Assembly (NCBI GenBank): GCA_017436525.1
Contig: JAFSCX010000045.1
Coordinates: forward strand, 81,253-113,333
Reading direction: 5' to 3'
Length of the DNA stretch: 32,081 bases
Origin: Clostridia bacterium
Lineage (GTDB): Bacteria; Bacillota; Clostridia; Oscillospirales; QAKW01
Shown here: positions 18,186 through 26,539 of the stretch, piece by piece
Layout of the letters: every line of letters starts with the position of its first letter
How positions within the stretch are numbered: the first letter of the stretch is position 1
Notes under the pieces: model-generated
Database searches by the model: none
The model's input: the letters and a program-made list of their open reading frames with translations, nothing else
Told to the model about the DNA's origin: nothing
Program-made: the position numbers and the translations under genes

Positions 18186-18494
18186 TCTTGATTAGCCTCC
18201 TTTTCATATTTGACTCTTGGGCCTCGACGATATCGGCGGAAAATCATTTAACACTCTGCCGGGTGTTTCACCCTTGAGCATTAAATAAATCGGGCTCATC
18301 ACCCGAACAAAGCCCCGTATCATTTAAGCGGCTTACGCGGCACGCCGCGCAGTTCCAAGAACGGTCGAATCTTTGCTTTTCCTCTGACTTGCGCCCGACT
18401 CTTTGGCCGGACTTGCTCCACGGAAATTTCCCATATCCGCCGGGAAAACTCGGCGCTATGGCCACCTCCCGTTTCGTCGCATCCACAGTCATGC
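18186..18494 (-). promoter_or_regulatory. Long structured 5' leader of the S10-spc-alpha superoperon
   Basis: About 310 nt separate the inferred start of transcription from rpsJ, without a convincing reading frame. The region is GC-rich and holds several hairpins: 18261-18273 (GGGTG/CACCC), 18290-18306 (TCGGG/CCCGA), 18336-18349 (CGCGG/CCGCG), and 18431-18461 (outer CCATA/TATGG around CGCCG/CGGCG). This is the place where S10 operons of other bacteria carry a ribosomal-protein-responsive leader; here that role is inferred only from position and structure. Confidence 0.6.
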
Positions 18495-18500
18495 TTGAGT

Positions 18501-18529
18501 ATTCTAACACACTTATCCGGGAATTTCAA
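18501..18529 (-). promoter_or_regulatory. Promoter of the ribosomal superoperon
   Basis: On the minus strand TTGAAA (18524-18529) and TAGAAT (18501-18506) are 17 bp apart. Upstream, around 18531-18570, lie A- and T-tracts that would suit an UP element for the alpha C-terminal domain. A second TTGACA at 18583-18588 has no good -10. Confidence 0.8.
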
Positions 18530-18683
18530 GTGTTTTTTCAAAATTTTTTCTATATTTTTTACAAAGTTTTTCTAACTTTTTCTGTCAATTTGCACAAACC
18601 ACAATTTCTTGTATTTTGGCTCTTTTTTACACCCTAAATATGGGTTTTGCCCAATATTGATATTTTATTGTCTTTTAATTATC

Positions 18684-18736
18684 TTTACTTTTTCTCCTGC
18701 AGGTGTTATACTGAGGTTAGGGGTTTTCAAACCCTA
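18684..18736 (+). promoter_or_regulatory. Promoter and 5' hairpin of the nucleotidyltransferase-kinase operon
   Basis: TTTACT (18684-18689) and TATACT (18707-18712) are 17 bp apart. Transcription should start near 18719, so the TAGGGG...CCCTA hairpin at 18718-18736 would lie at the very 5' end of the mRNA, where it could protect the message or serve as an operator. The AT-rich DNA between this promoter and the divergent ribosomal promoter (18530-18683) shows no gene. Confidence 0.65.
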
Positions 18737-18760
18737 TATTATAATAAGGAAGGTTTTATT

Positions 18761-19684
18761 ATGAAAGATCCTATCTTAGTGATTATGGCAGCCGGTATGG
18801 GTAGCCGCTACGGCGGTCTGAAGCAGATTGACCCTGTGGACAATGCAGGGGATATTATCATGGACTTTTCGGTCTTTGATGCCATGAAGGCAGGCTTTAA
18901 GAAATTTGTCTTTGTCATCAAAAGAGAAATTGAAAAGGATTTTAAGGAGGTCATCGGCGATCGGATCTCTCAACGAGCCGAGGTCCATTATGTATTCCAA
19001 GAGCTTACCAAAGTCCCCGAAGGGACTGTTATCCCCGAAGGCAGAATCAAGCCTTGGGGCACCGGCCATGCCATCCTTTGCTGCAAGGAGGTATTGGATG
19101 CGCCCTTCGCTGTCATCAATGCGGATGATTTCTATGGCAGAGATGCATTCCAAAAGCTTTATGACCATCTGATCTCTATCCAAGAGGAAGAGCCCATGAA
19201 GATTGCCATGGTTGGTTATGTCCTGGAGAATACATTGACCGATAACGGCCATGTGGCAAGAGGCGTCTGCCGCGTGAGCGAGGATGGCTATCTGCAAAAG
19301 ATCGACGAGCGGACCATGATCCAAAAGATTGACGGGCAGGCCCATTATTCCGAGGACGGGGGAGAGAGCTTTGTGCCGGTGGCCAACGATGCGCCGGTCT
19401 CCATGAATATGTGGGGCTTCCCCTTGGCATATCTTCGGGCATTAGAGGAAAAATTCCCCGTCTTCCTTCAGACAACCGTAAAAGAGAATCCTTTGAAATC
19501 GGAATTTTATCTGCCGATAGTGGTAGATGAGCTGCTTTCGGAAAAGGCCGCTACTGTCAAGGTGCTGCATAGCGCCGATAAATGGTTTGGCGTAACCTAT
19601 AAAGAAGATAAGCCGGCAGTAATGGCAGGGATCCAAGGCTTGAAGGACGCAGGCCTTTATCCCCAGGATCTTTGGAAAGAGTAA
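18761..19684 (+). CDS. Sugar-1-phosphate nucleotidyltransferase, probably HexNAc-1-P uridylyltransferase
   Basis: A 307-residue GT-A-type nucleotidyltransferase, the class that joins a sugar 1-phosphate to a nucleoside triphosphate. The nucleotide-binding signature AAGMGSRYGGLKQ is at 10-22 (the usual GxGxR loop), PWGTGHA at 98-104, and the metal-binding NADDFYG has D122/D123. The ATG at 18761 follows AAGGAAGG; upstream in-frame codons lie before the promoter start. Only seven bases separate it from a NahK-like kinase. The context suggests that the kinase makes HexNAc-1-P and this enzyme turns it into a UDP-sugar. Specificity is an inference; UDP-glucose or dTDP-sugar activity is not excluded. 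Confidence 0.85.
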   Translation: MKDPILVIMAAGMGSRYGGLKQIDPVDNAGDIIMDFSVFDAMKAGFKKFVFVIKREIEKDFKEVIGDRISQRAEVHYVFQELTKVPEGTVIPEGRIKPWGTGHAILCCKEVLDAPFAVINADDFYGRDAFQKLYDHLISIQEEEPMKIAMVGYVLENTLTDNGHVARGVCRVSEDGYLQKIDERTMIQKIDGQAHYSEDGGESFVPVANDAPVSMNMWGFPLAYLRALEEKFPVFLQTTVKENPLKSEFYLPIVVDELLSEKAATVKVLHSADKWFGVTYKEDKPAVMAGIQGLKDAGLYPQDLWKE

Positions 19685-19691
19685 AGAGGTC

Positions 19692-20777
19692 ATGCAGCAA
19701 AAACTCAAAAATGTAATTGACGCCTTCGCCTTTATCGGCGAGGTAATCGAAACCAAGCCCTTCGGAAGCGGGCATATCAACGATACCCTTTTGCTGACCA
19801 CCAATAAGGGCGCGCAGTATATCCTTCAGCAGATGAACACCTATGTCTTTCCCCATCCTCAGCAGCTGATGGAAAATGTATTCAGCGTTACCGAATATCT
19901 TAAAAAGAGAATCGTAGAGCGGGGAGGGAACCCCAATCGGGAGACCCTTACCTTTATCAAGACAAAGAGCGGGGCCCTTTACTATGATGGCCCCGAGGGT
20001 GCATTTCGTGCCTATCGCTTCCAAGGGGATCTCTTCGCTTTGGATTCCGCCCGCAGCCCTAAGGATTTTTATGCCAGCGGCAAGGCTTTCGGAAAATTCC
20101 AATCTTTGCTTGCCGATTATCCTGCGGCAGAGCTTTTTGAAACCATCCCTCATTTTCACGATACGCCCGCGCGCTTCGAGCAATTAAAAGAAGCCATTGC
20201 AAAAAATGAGGCGGGCAGGGTAGAGGCCGTTGCTGAGGAGATTGCCTTTGCGCTGGATCGAGAGCAGGAAAGCGGCTTGATCATGGAATTGCAAAAGCAA
20301 GGAATTCTTCCCCTGCGGGTAACCCATAATGATACCAAGCTGAATAATGTATTGCTGGATCCCAAGACCGAAGAAGGAGTCTGCGTCATCGATTTGGATA
20401 CGGTCATGCCCGGCCAAGCTATCTTCGATTTCGGCGATTCCATCCGCTTTGGCGCATCCACTGCCGCCGAAGACGAGCAAGATCTTAGCAAGGTGGAATT
20501 GGATCTTGAGCTTTTTGCCGCGTATACCAAAGGATTCTTAGAGGGCTGCGGCGATTGCCTCAGTGATCAGGAGAAGAGCCTGCTGCCTACCGGCGCGTGG
20601 ACCATGACCTTAGAATGCGGAATCCGATTCCTCGCTGATTATCTCAATGGAGATTGCTATTTCAAGACCGCGTACCCTGCGCATAATTTGGTGCGGGCGC
20701 GCACTCAATTTAAGCTGGTGCGGGAGATGGAAGAAAAGCAGGATCAAATGCAGGCGATTGTGGCCAAATATCAATAA
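19692..20777 (+). CDS. nahK: N-acetylhexosamine 1-kinase, NahK-like
   Basis: The 361-residue protein is of the aminoglycoside phosphotransferase/choline kinase fold and follows bifidobacterial NahK along its full length: FGSGHINDT near 25-32, YILQQMNTYVFP, ETIPHFHDTP, LRVTHNDTKLNN (catalytic D214), DLDTVMPG, FDFGDSIRFGAST and RFLADYLNGD with YPAHNLVRARTQ. NahK phosphorylates GlcNAc and GalNAc at C1 in the salvage of lacto-N-biose and galacto-N-biose from milk and mucin glycans. No LNB/GNB phosphorylase, galT or galE is in the window. It is the second gene of a two-gene operon closed by a perfect terminator. Confidence 0.9.
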   Translation: MQQKLKNVIDAFAFIGEVIETKPFGSGHINDTLLLTTNKGAQYILQQMNTYVFPHPQQLMENVFSVTEYLKKRIVERGGNPNRETLTFIKTKSGALYYDGPEGAFRAYRFQGDLFALDSARSPKDFYASGKAFGKFQSLLADYPAAELFETIPHFHDTPARFEQLKEAIAKNEAGRVEAVAEEIAFALDREQESGLIMELQKQGILPLRVTHNDTKLNNVLLDPKTEEGVCVIDLDTVMPGQAIFDFGDSIRFGASTAAEDEQDLSKVELDLELFAAYTKGFLEGCGDCLSDQEKSLLPTGAWTMTLECGIRFLADYLNGDCYFKTAYPAHNLVRARTQFKLVREMEEKQDQMQAIVAKYQ

Positions 20778-20781
20778 AACC

Positions 20782-20813
20782 AAAAAGAGAAGATCGGCGG
20801 ATCTTCTCTTTTT
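20782..20813 (+). terminator. Intrinsic terminator of the nahK operon
   Basis: AAAAAGAGAAGATC and GATCTTCTCTTTTT form a perfect 14-bp stem around GGCG, ending in the U-run, five bases after the nahK stop. Confidence 0.9.
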
Positions 20814-20835
20814 ATATATTATGATAAGGAAAGAA

Positions 20836-20870
20836 AAAAGGTTGCAAAGCGTTTTGCTTTGCAACCTTTT
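20836..20870 (-). terminator. Intrinsic terminator of the SLH-protein gene
   Basis: A perfect 15-bp stem (AAAAGGTTGCAAAGC with its complement, loop GTTTT). On the minus strand it follows the SLH gene by 20 bp and is followed by CTTTTTTCTTT. It may also work on the plus strand as a back-up for nahK. Confidence 0.85.
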
Positions 20871-20890
20871 ATGCTCTTTTTAGATGATCT

Positions 20891-22306
20891 TTAGATATCG
20901 TCGGTATATACATCAGTGATGGCAATATCATACTTGGTAAGAATAACTGCCATATCGCGACGCTTAATATTGCTCTTGGGATTGAACTTCTTGGTCGTTG
21001 CATCACCTACAACAAGACCGGTATCCAAGCTCCACTGAACATCTGCTTTCGCCCACTTGGAAACCTTATTCATATCTATAACACTACCGGGATCCGCAAA
21101 CTTAATGGTGGTGTCTTGATGCATCTTCTTATACAGTCTGTGGAAGAGAGATACAACTGCCTCTCTGGTGATGGGATCATCACCCTTGAACTTAAAGGTG
21201 CCGTTCTTTTGCTCATAGCCGGAGATGATGCCTTCATTATACATTGCCTGAGCAGCATGACGATACCACTTGCCCTTAATATCGGTCAAGGTCAGCTGAG
21301 AATTCTTAAAGGAAGGAATCTTGCTGGCGTCGCCATAGTAAATTCTGGCAAGTACGCTTGCGAATTCACCGCGCTTGATATTCTTATCGGGATTGAAGTT
21401 GCCCTTATCATCGCCGACCATCAAGCCGGAAGCCTTTGCATACTGAGTATACTTATAGTAATACTTTTTGGTGTTGGTTACATCCTTACCGGGATGGCTT
21501 GCAGTAATGGGAGTGGTCTTGATATCCTTATTGCAGACGGTGCAATGCTCGATCCACTTACCATCGGTAGTAGCAGTTGCAGCCTCATAAATCATAACAA
21601 TCTTATGGCCGGCAGGAATGATCTCATCATAGGTAGCACCGCAAGCGCAGGCATAGGTCTTAGCGCCGGCAGCATCATTGGTATGATCAGTAGTGCTCTT
21701 CAGGGTGAAGGTACACTTTTGATAATTGCCTACCTCTTCGCAATGATTACACTTTTGACCATGCTGAGCAGTGGCAGGATCGGTAACCTTCTCAGGAGCA
21801 ACAAGCGCTGCGCCGGAATAATCATGATTGCAGCCAACGCTGACCTGAACGGCACCTGCGGTAATAGCCTTATCTCTTACGTTGAGGTCTTCGCCGTTAT
21901 CAGATGCTTCGCCGGTTACGGTTACCTTTGCAGGCCCGATGATAGCATTGCTGTTTGCAGTATAAGTAAAGGTAGCAATCACTTTATCTCCGGGGAAAGC
22001 CAATGCATTTGCACTCGCCCAAGCATATCCTTCGTCCTCTACCATGGGGTTAGCAAAGAATACAGGCGTGCCTTTCAAGGTCAATCTGGAATCAGCATCT
22101 ACCCAGATGATCAGACCGGTCAACGCTTCAGTATTATTCAATTTAACAGTGATTTTAACTTCCTCGCCGCGCTGTACGACCGTCTTATCAGCGGTTACCT
22201 CCAAAGCACCGGCAACCTCCTCGGCTGCGGAAGCCACAGCAAAAGTGCAGACCATAGAGAGCAGCATTACGACCGTCAATACAACGGCACCAACTCTTTT
22301 CAACAT
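20891..22306 (-). CDS. Secreted surface protein with cohesin-like domain, Cys-rich middle and three SLH modules
   Basis: The 471-residue protein begins with a signal peptide (charged MLKR, hydrophobic 6-24, likely cut after ASA near 27). Residues about 34-157 look like a beta-sandwich cohesin-type domain: GEEVKITVKLNN, then LTGLIIWVDADSRL and GDKVIATFTYTA. Residues 159-265 are cysteine-rich with CNHC, CACG and CTVC pairs. Three SLH modules follow (about 288-325, 340-393, 402-460), each with an FNPxxxIKR or ITR-type motif, which bind pyruvylated cell-wall polymer. It is therefore probably displayed on the wall. The ATG at 22306 follows TAAGGAGG; an upstream in-frame start would precede the ribosome site. 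Partner and ligand are unknown. Confidence 0.88.
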   Translation of the reverse strand: MLKRVGAVVLTVVMLLSMVCTFAVASAAEEVAGALEVTADKTVVQRGEEVKITVKLNNTEALTGLIIWVDADSRLTLKGTPVFFANPMVEDEGYAWASANALAFPGDKVIATFTYTANSNAIIGPAKVTVTGEASDNGEDLNVRDKAITAGAVQVSVGCNHDYSGAALVAPEKVTDPATAQHGQKCNHCEEVGNYQKCTFTLKSTTDHTNDAAGAKTYACACGATYDEIIPAGHKIVMIYEAATATTDGKWIEHCTVCNKDIKTTPITASHPGKDVTNTKKYYYKYTQYAKASGLMVGDDKGNFNPDKNIKRGEFASVLARIYYGDASKIPSFKNSQLTLTDIKGKWYRHAAQAMYNEGIISGYEQKNGTFKFKGDDPITREAVVSLFHRLYKKMHQDTTIKFADPGSVIDMNKVSKWAKADVQWSLDTGLVVGDATTKKFNPKSNIKRRDMAVILTKYDIAITDVYTDDI

Positions 22307-22325
22307 AATGAACCTCCTTATATTT

Positions 22326-22367
22326 GCGGAAATGAGCAAGGAATTTTGAGTTTTTTCCTTATTCCGC
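22326..22367 (-). promoter_or_regulatory. Nested hairpin in the 5' UTR of the SLH gene
   Basis: Outer arms GCGGAA/TTCCGC enclose inner arms AAGGAA/TTCCTT. The structure lies directly before the ribosome site and could modulate translation or mRNA life. No known riboswitch is recognised. Confidence 0.4.
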
Positions 22368-22415
22368 GAACAACCTCACCACTTAATTCGGGCAGTTGTC
22401 CTATTTTCAACACCT

Positions 22416-22424
22416 ATTATAGCA
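22416..22424 (-). promoter_or_regulatory. Extended -10 promoter of the SLH gene
   Basis: TGCTATAAT on the minus strand is a consensus extended -10; no good -35 is seen, as is common with such promoters. It would give a 5' UTR of about 100 nt. Confidence 0.6.
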
Positions 22425-22524
22425 GAGATTTTTGAAAAATGATACCACTTTATGTGGTTTTTTTAACACAATTTGTGCTTTCTTTTAAGATTTTAGGATA
22501 ATTTTCATGCAAATCCGCCAAAAA

Positions 22525-23784
22525 TCAACCTTTGATTAGCGTAATATCCGCGCCCAATCCTTGGAATTTTTCCACAATCCGCTCATACCCGCGGCGGATA
22601 TGATCAATATCCTCGATGGTGGTGGTGCCCTTTGCCATCAGCCCCGCAATCACCATGGCAGCGCCTGCTCTTAAATCGCACGCACGCACCGGCGCACCCA
22701 GCAGTTCCTTGCCGCCGGTGATGGTGGCGACTTTTCCGCTCACCGAAATATCGGCACCCATACGGATCAGCTCTTCGGTATATTTGAAGCGGCTGTCCCA
22801 GACTCCTTCGTTGATTTTGCTGGTGCCCTCTGCCCGCAGCATCACCGTCGCCATCTGGGGCTGCATATCGGTAGGGAAGCCGGGGTAGGGCATGGTCTTG
22901 ATATTGGTTTTTTTAAGGGAGGCCGTGCCGTCTATCAAAATGGAATCGTCAAATTCCGTAACCGAAACGCCCATCTCCTCCAGCTTTGCGGTGATACATT
23001 CCATATGCTTGGGGATGACATTCTTTACCAGAACCTTACCGCCGGTAGCAGCCGCCGCCGCCATATAAGTCCCCGCCTCGATCTGATCGGGGATCACCGC
23101 ATAAGAGCCGCCCCGCAAAGCGCCTACGCCCTGCACCTTGATGACATCGGTACCTGCGCCGCGGATATTGGCGCCCATGGAGTTCAAAAAGTTGGCCACA
23201 TCGACGATATGAGGCTCTTTTGCCACGTTCTCAATCACCGTAAGCCCCTCTGCCTTGGTGGCTGCCAGCATGGCATTGATGGTGGCGCCCACCGATACCA
23301 TATCCAGATAGATATCTGCACCCGTCAGCCGCTTGGCACGGCAGATGACATCGCCTCTGGCCACCTCTACCTGCGCGCCCAGCTGCTCAAAGGCCTTAAT
23401 ATGCTGATCCATGGGCCGCGCGCCCAGATGGCAGCCGCCGGGCATGGCAACCGTCGCCTTGCCGAAGCGCCCTAAAAGAGCGCCCAAGAAATAATAGGAA
23501 GCACGGAATTTTCTGGCATATTCATAAGGCACTTCTGTGGAGGTTACATGAGAGCAATCCACCTCGACAGTGCCGCTCTCTACCCGCTCCACCTTGGCGC
23601 CCATGGCCTTAAGGATGCTGATAATGCATTCCACATCGCTGATATCGGGCACATTTTCAATTCGGCAGACACCATCTACCAACATGGCTGCCGGCAAAAT
23701 GGCTACAATCGCATTTTTTCCGCCGGTGATCTCCACCTCGCCATTTAAGCAGCAAGGCCCGTTTACCACAATTCTATCCATCAT
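22525..23784 (-). CDS. murA: UDP-N-acetylglucosamine 1-carboxyvinyltransferase
   Basis: MurA (419 residues) transfers enolpyruvate from PEP to UDP-GlcNAc, the first committed step of peptidoglycan synthesis and the fosfomycin target. GGKNA (K23, N24), the catalytic-loop PGGCHLGARPMDQH with C118, and GFPTDMQPQ are all present, so it should be active and fosfomycin-sensitive by the cysteine criterion. Two consecutive ATGs follow GAGGTGA; the second (23781) is the better spaced. Many Clostridia have two murA paralogues, and this may be either. It stands alone, with only a weak hairpin (22443-22457, ACCAC/GTGGT) downstream. Confidence 0.95.
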   Translation of the reverse strand: MMDRIVVNGPCCLNGEVEITGGKNAIVAILPAAMLVDGVCRIENVPDISDVECIISILKAMGAKVERVESGTVEVDCSHVTSTEVPYEYARKFRASYYFLGALLGRFGKATVAMPGGCHLGARPMDQHIKAFEQLGAQVEVARGDVICRAKRLTGADIYLDMVSVGATINAMLAATKAEGLTVIENVAKEPHIVDVANFLNSMGANIRGAGTDVIKVQGVGALRGGSYAVIPDQIEAGTYMAAAAATGGKVLVKNVIPKHMECITAKLEEMGVSVTEFDDSILIDGTASLKKTNIKTMPYPGFPTDMQPQMATVMLRAEGTSKINEGVWDSRFKYTEELIRMGADISVSGKVATITGGKELLGAPVRACDLRAGAAMVIAGLMAKGTTTIEDIDHIRRGYERIVEKFQGLGADITLIKG

Positions 23785-23918
23785 TTCACCTCATAAATTT
23801 GAGTTTGCTTTTGATATGTAAAATTATTCTACCATATATTTTATGAAAAATAAAGAGGGAAGGATGAAAATAAATAGCAGAGCAGAAAAAAACTACAAAT
23901 AATCAAGAAAAAATAGCA

Positions 23919-23947
23919 TTGCACATCTCAAATCTTTATGCTATGAT
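23919..23947 (+). promoter_or_regulatory. Promoter of the isomerase-GH127 operon
   Basis: TTGCAC (23919-23924) and TATGAT (23942-23947) are separated by 17 bp and lie 27 bp before the gene start. The rest of the divergent gap to murA is AT-rich and empty. Confidence 0.75.
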
Positions 23948-23973
23948 GAAGAAAAACAACGGGGGTCTTGAAT

Positions 23974-24696
23974 ATGGAATACGGAATTCAGCTTTACAGC
24001 GTGCGGGATCTTGCCAAAGAGAATTTCGAGCTGGCCGTGGCAAAGATGGCAGCGCTTGGCTATAAAAAAATGGAGCCTGCCGGCTTTTTCGGCCATACGG
24101 CAGAAGAAGTCAACGCCATCATGAAGAAATATAATGTAGAGATCGGAAGCACCCATTCTTCCTTCAGCGATCTTGTCGATCATTATGAAGAAACCGTCGC
24201 CTTCCATAAAGCCATCGGAAATAAGACCTATATCATTCCTTATTACAGCTTTAAGAATCAGGAAAAAATAGATTATTTCATTGAAAAAGTCAACGAGCTC
24301 TATGATAAACTGGCCGCAGAGGGGATTACCCTTGCTTTCCATAACCATCATACCGAATTTCTCCCCAATAAAGACGGCGGCCAAGCCTTTGATCAGCTGC
24401 TCTATCGCACCAAGCTGAAATTTCAAGTGGATATTTATTGGGCATATGTGGGGATGAAGGATCCCATCGCCCTTTTGGAGAAGATTCAGGATCGGCTGAT
24501 CAGTCTTCATATTAAAGACGGCGATGAGATCGGCAACGGCTTCCCCCTCGGCATGGGCACAGCCCCCGTGGCCGATTGCGTCGCTTGGGGCAAGGCCCAC
24601 GGGCTCCCGCTGGTGGTAGAGAGCGAAACCCAAACCCCCGACGGCCCCACCGAGGCGAAAATCTGCATTGAATATCTGAAAGGATTGGAAAAATAA
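23974..24696 (+). CDS. Sugar phosphate isomerase/epimerase, AP-endonuclease-2-type TIM barrel
   Basis: The 240-residue protein is a xylose-isomerase-like TIM barrel. The expected metal ligands are visible: E129 (HNHHTEF), D153 (QVDIYW), H179 (LHIKDGD) and E216 (VVESE). Enzymes of this family isomerise or epimerise sugars, keto-inositols or related polyols; the substrate is not readable here. The ATG at 23974 has GGGGGT seven to eight bases upstream and is preferred over an in-frame TTG two codons earlier. The next gene, a GH127-type glycosidase, starts two bases after its stop, so a joint role in using an arabinose-containing or other plant-derived sugar is likely. Confidence 0.85.
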   Translation: MEYGIQLYSVRDLAKENFELAVAKMAALGYKKMEPAGFFGHTAEEVNAIMKKYNVEIGSTHSSFSDLVDHYEETVAFHKAIGNKTYIIPYYSFKNQEKIDYFIEKVNELYDKLAAEGITLAFHNHHTEFLPNKDGGQAFDQLLYRTKLKFQVDIYWAYVGMKDPIALLEKIQDRLISLHIKDGDEIGNGFPLGMGTAPVADCVAWGKAHGLPLVVESETQTPDGPTEAKICIEYLKGLEK

Positions 24697-24697
24697 A

Positions 24698-26539
24698 ATG
24701 ATGCAATTAAGAGGATTGGCCGATTGGGCCGCGCGCTTCCTGCAGGATTATTCCATGAAGGAGCCTGCCCTTTGGGCAAAATTTGTCGAAGTATTTCGGG
24801 TGCAGCAAGATGGCACCAACCAAGGCTGGCGGGGCGAATTCTGGGGCAAGATGATGCGGGGCGCATCCATGATCTGCGCCTATACCCAAGATCCCGCATT
24901 ATATGAGATCCTTACCGATTCGGTAAAGGATCTGATGACCGCCGCCGAAGAGGACGGGCGCATCTCTTCCTATACCCGAGAGACGGAATTTGATTCCTGG
25001 GATCTTTGGAGCCGCAAATACATCATGCTGGCAAGCGAATATTATCTGGAGATCTGCAAGGATGAGGCGTTGAAAGAAGAAATCATCCGCTTTATCAGCC
25101 GTTGCGCCGATTATATCATCGACCATATCGGCGAAGGAGAGGGGAAGAAGGATATTACCGCCGCCTCCCGCAGCTGGTATGGCATCAATTCCTCCTCGAT
25201 TCTGGAGCCGATTGTCCGCCTTTATAAGCTGACGGGGGAGCAGAAATATCTGGATTTTGCCGCCTATATTGTAAATCGGGGCGGCGCCGCCCATATCAAT
25301 ATCTTTGAGCTGGCTTATGAGAATCAGCTCTATCCCTATCAATACGGCGTTTCTAAAGCCTATGAGATGATCTCCTGCTTTGAGGGGCTGCTGGAATATT
25401 ATGAGGTTACGGGAATCGAAAAATATAAAACGGCAGTAATCAATTTCGGCCGCGCCGTCTTGGAAAGCGAGCTTTCCATCATCGGCTGCTGCGGCATTAC
25501 CCATGAGCTTTTTGATCATACCAAAGCGCGGCAGACGGTGGTGCAGGATGAGGTAATGCAGGAGACCTGCGTAACCGTTACCTGGATGAAATTCGCCGCC
25601 CGCCTCTTAGCGCTTACGGGCGATAGTGCCTTTGCCGATTCCATAGAGCAATCCTTCTATAACGCCTACCTTGGCGCATTCAATACCGAAAATAAAGATT
25701 GCCCCTATGCACGAGAAAAATTTCTCGGCAAGGAAAAAGCACCTAAGCTGGTGCGCACCTTCCTGCCGGTGGATAGCTATAGCCCCTTGACCCCCGGCAA
25801 GCGGGGAGTAAAGATCGGCGGCTCTCAGCAGCTTCATGATTATAGCTACTATGGCTGCTGCGCCTGCATTGCGGGCGCGGGCGTCGGGGTGTTCCTCAAG
25901 GAAATGATCACCGCCGATCAAGAGGGGATCACCATCCATTTCTTTGAGGAAGGCTTGGCCCAGCTGAGATGGAAGGATACCAATATCTATCTGCAGATGG
26001 AAACCGATTATCCTACCGACGGAAAAATCAAGCTCACCATCAAGACCGATCGCCCCACCGCCTTCACCTTAAAGGTGCGCAACCCCGCATGGTCCGACGC
26101 CCCTTCCGGCTATACCACCCTTCATAAAGAATGGAAAAATGAGACGGTCGAGCTGAATTTTGAGATGAAGCTTAAGGCCCACTTCCCCGAAAAATGGGAA
26201 AAGGATACCGTCTATACCAAAATGAAAAAGGGCGGCGGCTGGCACAGCGCTTCCGCCGAAGAGGTATTCCATAAAGAAGAGGAAGATCATTATATCGCCC
26301 TCACCTACGGCCCCTTAACCTTGGCCGCCGATTCCCGCTTAGGAAAGCCCGCCGATTCCATCTTTGATTTTGAGCCTTGCGGCACCCTTTGCCAAGATTT
26401 AGAGATCGCCAAAGGAGTTCCTTGCCTTTTGAAGATGAAATTTACCGATAAGAAGGGCGCATCCTTCTATTTGGTAGATTATTCCAGCGCCGGCCGTGAT
26501 TGGGAGACCACCATTGCAGCATGGCTGCCTACTAAATAA
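24698..26539 (+). CDS. GH127/DUF1680-type beta-L-arabinofuranosidase-like glycoside hydrolase
   Basis: The protein has 613 residues and an (alpha/alpha)6-barrel body. In the characterised bifidobacterial HypBA1 the active site is a zinc bound by Glu-x-Cys and a Cys-Cys pair, one cysteine being the nucleophile. The same pattern is seen here: ETC (E289, C291) followed by WMKFAARLLALTGDSAFAD, and GCCAC (C387, C388). E270 in GITHELFDH is a candidate acid/base. The C-terminal part (about 410-613) is beta-rich. There is no signal peptide, so it acts on imported oligosaccharides. It lies two bases after the isomerase gene, with a weak ribosome site inside that gene, and is closed by a terminator. 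True substrate is uncertain; related families act on other sugars. Confidence 0.85.
   Translation: MMQLRGLADWAARFLQDYSMKEPALWAKFVEVFRVQQDGTNQGWRGEFWGKMMRGASMICAYTQDPALYEILTDSVKDLMTAAEEDGRISSYTRETEFDSWDLWSRKYIMLASEYYLEICKDEALKEEIIRFISRCADYIIDHIGEGEGKKDITAASRSWYGINSSSILEPIVRLYKLTGEQKYLDFAAYIVNRGGAAHINIFELAYENQLYPYQYGVSKAYEMISCFEGLLEYYEVTGIEKYKTAVINFGRAVLESELSIIGCCGITHELFDHTKARQTVVQDEVMQETCVTVTWMKFAARLLALTGDSAFADSIEQSFYNAYLGAFNTENKDCPYAREKFLGKEKAPKLVRTFLPVDSYSPLTPGKRGVKIGGSQQLHDYSYYGCCACIAGAGVGVFLKEMITADQEGITIHFFEEGLAQLRWKDTNIYLQMETDYPTDGKIKLTIKTDRPTAFTLKVRNPAWSDAPSGYTTLHKEWKNETVELNFEMKLKAHFPEKWEKDTVYTKMKKGGGWHSASAEEVFHKEEEDHYIALTYGPLTLAADSRLGKPADSIFDFEPCGTLCQDLEIAKGVPCLLKMKFTDKKGASFYLVDYSSAGRDWETTIAAWLPTK

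Noticed and set aside
18268..18510. Minus-strand frame in the rpsJ leader
   Set aside because: No ribosome site or family resemblance, and its start lies at the promoter -10; the region is better read as structured leader.
21116..22435. Plus-strand frame of 439 codons
   Set aside because: Antisense to the SLH protein gene, low-complexity Gly/Ile-rich product, no domain.
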